Assembly: GCF_009389715.1 (NCBI RefSeq)
Contig: NC_052399.1
Coordinates: 7,318,585 to 7,382,584 of the forward strand
Source of the DNA: Phoenix dactylifera
Lineage: Eukaryota; Streptophyta; Magnoliopsida; Arecales; Arecaceae
Length of the DNA stretch: 64,000 nucleotides
Direction: 5' to 3'
Below are positions 61,707 to 64,000 of the stretch, in pieces. Position numbers and translations under genes: made by a program. Position 1 is the first letter of the stretch. Every line of letters starts with the position of its first letter. Under the pieces are notes generated by a model that saw only the letters and a list, made by a program, of their open reading frames with translations, searched no databases and was not told the DNA's origin.

Positions 61707-62737
61707 GTGAGCGTGCTATTCTTGTTTTTCTCAGTGTGTTGGCTAATGGTATCTTTTCCTCTGAATGCTTGGTATTTGAAACTTTTACAGCTGAATAATT
61801 ATCATGCCAGTGTTATCATGACTTGTTTAGCTTAAATTTCATTTTATGTAGTTGGAATGATTGAATACATTCAATTCAGCACTGTTGCTTGTCTTTTATG
61901 ATGTTTTTTACTGAAATGTTATATTTCACAATCTGGCAGCATAATCCATTAGACTGAAATTACTCTTTCATGGGTATATATTGATTTGAAGTCTAAGCTA
62001 AAGGGGTGGCCCTTACATATAGCCTTTCTCTTTTCTCTGAAATCTCAATGTATCAGATATCTTGAACATTTAACCTAAAGAAAAGAAAAAGATTGAGTTA
62101 GTTTTATTAAGCAACTAATGCATAAAAAAAAGTCATGAAACTGTGACTTAAAGGCCCAGCTTCTTTAGTTTTATTTCCTCGCATCTAATTAAGTCATAAT
62201 TTCCTATTACAAAATCCACTTATGTGGGGTCCTGATTTATGTCTTTTTGCAGATCAGATAGAATTAGGAAGAAGTGAGAAACAAAACTTTATAATTTCTG
62301 TAGAATTAAAGCCAGGTATTCAGTGGCAGTATAAAAGTTGTGTTTGAATTATACACTGTACTGATTCTGGAGGCCATCCAGTGTCAAGTTGTGCATGTTG
62401 TAAAAGCTCAACTATTTAAAGGGTCTGTTCTGGTGGTTAAGCATAACAACATTTAGTTTACTTTTGTCTGATTATGTCTATTTTTATGCTTTGATGTTTA
62501 TGCTTGACTGTTTTGATGTTATGAAGTTTATCATTATTTTCAAACATCCATTGCACACAGAGTGGCAGCTAGAAAAGCTTGGCCATTTAATTATGGTGTA
62601 ATCCATATAATACATACACAGTTGTTTCGCCCATACTTGATAATGTTATCTACATTATAGATTATATCCAGTGTCTTCGCCTGTTGCTTCTCACTTAAAT
62701 TTATTTGACAAATAATCTGGTTTTCTCTCATTTGCAG
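61707..62737 (+). other. HNH-related gene intron 2
   Basis: A 1031-bp GT-AG intron (donor GTGAGC after 61706, acceptor TTTGCAG at 62731-62737) between the GRSTLDNCQVLQ and ATVDRPKGNK exons. No other structure is seen. Confidence 0.65.
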
Positions 62738-63000
62738 GCAACTGTTGATCGACCTAAGGGAAATAAAACTATGATATCCAAGCCTGTCATCATACAGAAG
62801 AGCGCATATTATAGAGTTTCAGGTACTTGAAGGTTTTATCAAAAAGCTGTTTATCAGATTTATGCACAGGATTTTTAGCTAGTAGAATACGGCATGCAAT
62901 ACTAACTTGATTGCTAATAATGGAGCTTCCAACAACCACAGGATGAGACACAGATCTTCTAGAACTCTCTGCATATGGTAATGTCTGTCGTGCACCAGAC

Positions 63001-63394
63001 TAACACAGTGGTCTCTGACCAGGACCAGGAACCAATTCGAATTTGGATCTTGACATGTCGGTTGTTTTTAACCGTAGGCATCTCGCCAGGAAGTTGGTGG
63101 GCTCATCATGAATTAGGTCGGGGTGGCTGGTGGTTTCGGGATCCCGTAGAAAATGCCTCTTTTATGCCTCGGGTATTAGCCACAGCTCGTATTCATTCAG
63201 TAATTCTACCCCTTCTTCATTCTTGGATCTCGCTTCTTAATATTTTGACTCTTCCATGCTGTGTCTCAGGAACCTTTTCAATACGGTCCGGATTGCTAGC
63301 TCCCGTTCATAGTTCTGCTACAGACGATACACGAGGAAGATTTTTATGGCGGTTCTTCCTTCTAATTACAGGCATATCTATGAATCTTTTCTTG
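63001..63394 (+). other. ccmFN fragment: Nuclear insertion of mitochondrial ccmFN (NUMT)
   Basis: Read in the ccmFN frame, this piece encodes [15 protein letters not shown], '[16 protein letters not shown]', '[10 protein letters not shown]', '[21 protein letters not shown]' and 'FLLITGISM', which is the C-terminal part of the mitochondrial haem lyase subunit CcmFN. It lies between HNH-gene codons ending CRAPD (to 63000) and codons GGCNIQ-stop (63395-63415). Codons read Arg where the mitochondrial protein has Trp or Cys ([18 protein letters not shown]), as expected for unedited mitochondrial DNA rather than edited cDNA. The open frame 62975-63415 runs through the insert into the host stop. It is not a working ccmFN gene. 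Confidence 0.9.
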
Positions 63395-63428
63395 GGGGGT
63401 TGTAACATCCAATGACAGAAACAGTGGT

Positions 63429-63592
63429 ATCTGAAAAACGTCAATCTATAAAAAATCCCAAATTTCTAGCCAAGAACAGCTGGGTAAGTGATCCATGGAG
63501 TTTCAGCAGCATCTGGAAAATGTCAATCTATAAAAAAATCCAAAATTTCTAACAAAAAACAGTTGGTTAAGTGATCCATGGAGTTTTGTAGT
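63429..63592 (+). repeat. 82-bp tandem duplication after the HNH-related gene
   Basis: Two copies of a unit with 'gtcaatctataaaaaa', 'aaatttcta' and 'aagtgatccatggagttt' start at 63429 and 63511, with about 85-90 percent identity by eye. They lie in what would be the 3'UTR. Confidence 0.8.
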
Positions 63593-63759
63593 CTAAACAA
63601 TGTATTTACTTAGGTAATTGGAAAATCTTATATTAGTGACTCCAAAATATGCAATTTTTAGTGCCAGAAATTTTATATGTGAAGTATATTCTTATGGCCT
63701 AGAATGTCATCTGACTGATTTATGCAATGCATTCTTCATTTCAAATCAAGCAAAACTGA

Positions 63760-63762
<3 letters not shown>

Positions 63763-63829
<67 letters not shown>
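63763..63829. repeat. (AT)n microsatellite
   Basis: About 33 uninterrupted AT dinucleotides. The open frame across it (63618-63857) is a Tyr-Ile artefact. The remaining DNA to 64000 shows no gene that I recognise. Confidence 0.95.
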
Positions 63830-63834
<5 letters not shown>

Positions 63835-64000
63835 AAGGCTATGATAAGGTATCTTAGAGTGCATCGGCATGGGACAAGTGCATCGTGATGCATAGCATCT
63901 TTGAGGAAAACTAAATTGTTTAGGAGTATCAGATTGCCTGCATTATTTTATGAAATCTTTGTTTGACAACTTTGATGTGGAGAATATTCTGTCATGCCAC

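Larger units (their letters stand above)
50842..63415 (+). pseudogene. Degenerate plant HNH-endonuclease-domain gene, four exons, interrupted
   Basis: Pieces match, in order, a plant HNH-domain protein (At2g23840 type). Exon 1 (about 50842-51116) gives 'VKQQCWEKA' and 'CLCHEYDHIIPCSK' with the D-H-I-I-P core of the HNH fold. Exon 2 (about 61671-61706) gives GRSTLDNCQVLQ. Exon 3 (62738-62822) runs from ATVDRPKGNK to YYRVSG. Exon 4 (62942-63415) gives [18 protein letters not shown], then GGCNIQ and stop. Defects: in exon 1 the frame shifts by one base after CWEKA and returns before CLCHEYDH; exon 2 has no AG acceptor at the expected place; exon 4 has TGA where family members have Arg; and a mitochondrial insert splits exon 4. 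Intron 1 is about 10.5 kb. It may once have been functional; now probably not. Confidence 0.75.

Noticed and set aside
62975-63415. 146-residue frame as a working nuclear ccmFN gene
   Set aside because: Covers only a C-terminal piece, keeps unedited Arg codons, has no targeting peptide and is embedded in a host exon.
63618-63857. 79-residue frame ending in Tyr-Ile repeats
   Set aside because: Created by the (AT)n microsatellite.

Overview
The window is nuclear DNA of a flowering plant. It is AT-rich, dense in nested LTR retrotransposons and L1-type LINEs, and carries intron-containing plant gene families: an R2R3-MYB, a DYW-class PPR, a calmodulin-like protein and a plant-type lipoate ligase. 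Kilobase-scale introns loaded with LTR elements suggest a repeat-rich genome. A monocot such as a palm is my guess, but nothing in the sequence proves it.

Layout. 1-14387: a broken Ty1/copia SIRE-type element whose 5' end lies outside the window. It is interrupted at about 700-5345 by a non-coding tRNA-Asp-primed LTR element on the minus strand and ends in a 1.8-kb 3' LTR. 14388-17939: the 5' part of a second copia element on the minus strand. 17940-22445: a decayed L1-type LINE with a poly(A) tail. 22461-24771: two diverged direct copies of a ~0.95-kb non-coding block. 28146-30164: an intact three-exon subgroup-21 R2R3-MYB gene. 32636-42112 (minus): a lipoate-protein ligase gene of four coding exons plus a likely 5'UTR exon, with a 2.5-kb solo LTR in its third coding intron. 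42295-44418: an intronless DYW PPR gene, head to head with the ligase. 47786-48358 (minus): a calmodulin-like gene. 50310-50759: a MITE-like inverted-repeat element. 50842-63415: a degenerate HNH-endonuclease gene. Its first intron holds a structurally complete but non-coding Ty3/gypsy element (53314-60466, TSD TGTAT), and its last exon is split by a ~394-bp piece of mitochondrial ccmFN.

How the parts relate. Three host genes look intact and complete (MYB, PPR, CML). The ligase also looks intact, because all its splice phases agree. The ligase and the PPR gene start about 180 bp apart on opposite strands and probably share a promoter region. Both belong to families that act in organelles. The HNH gene has exon order and splice phases that still match the family, but it shows exon-1 frame changes, a missing splice acceptor, an in-frame stop and the mitochondrial insertion, so I call it a pseudogene.

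The most unusual observation is the mitochondrial ccmFN fragment placed inside the last coding exon of the HNH gene. Host codons are recognisable on both sides of it, and its codons are in the unedited (DNA) state.
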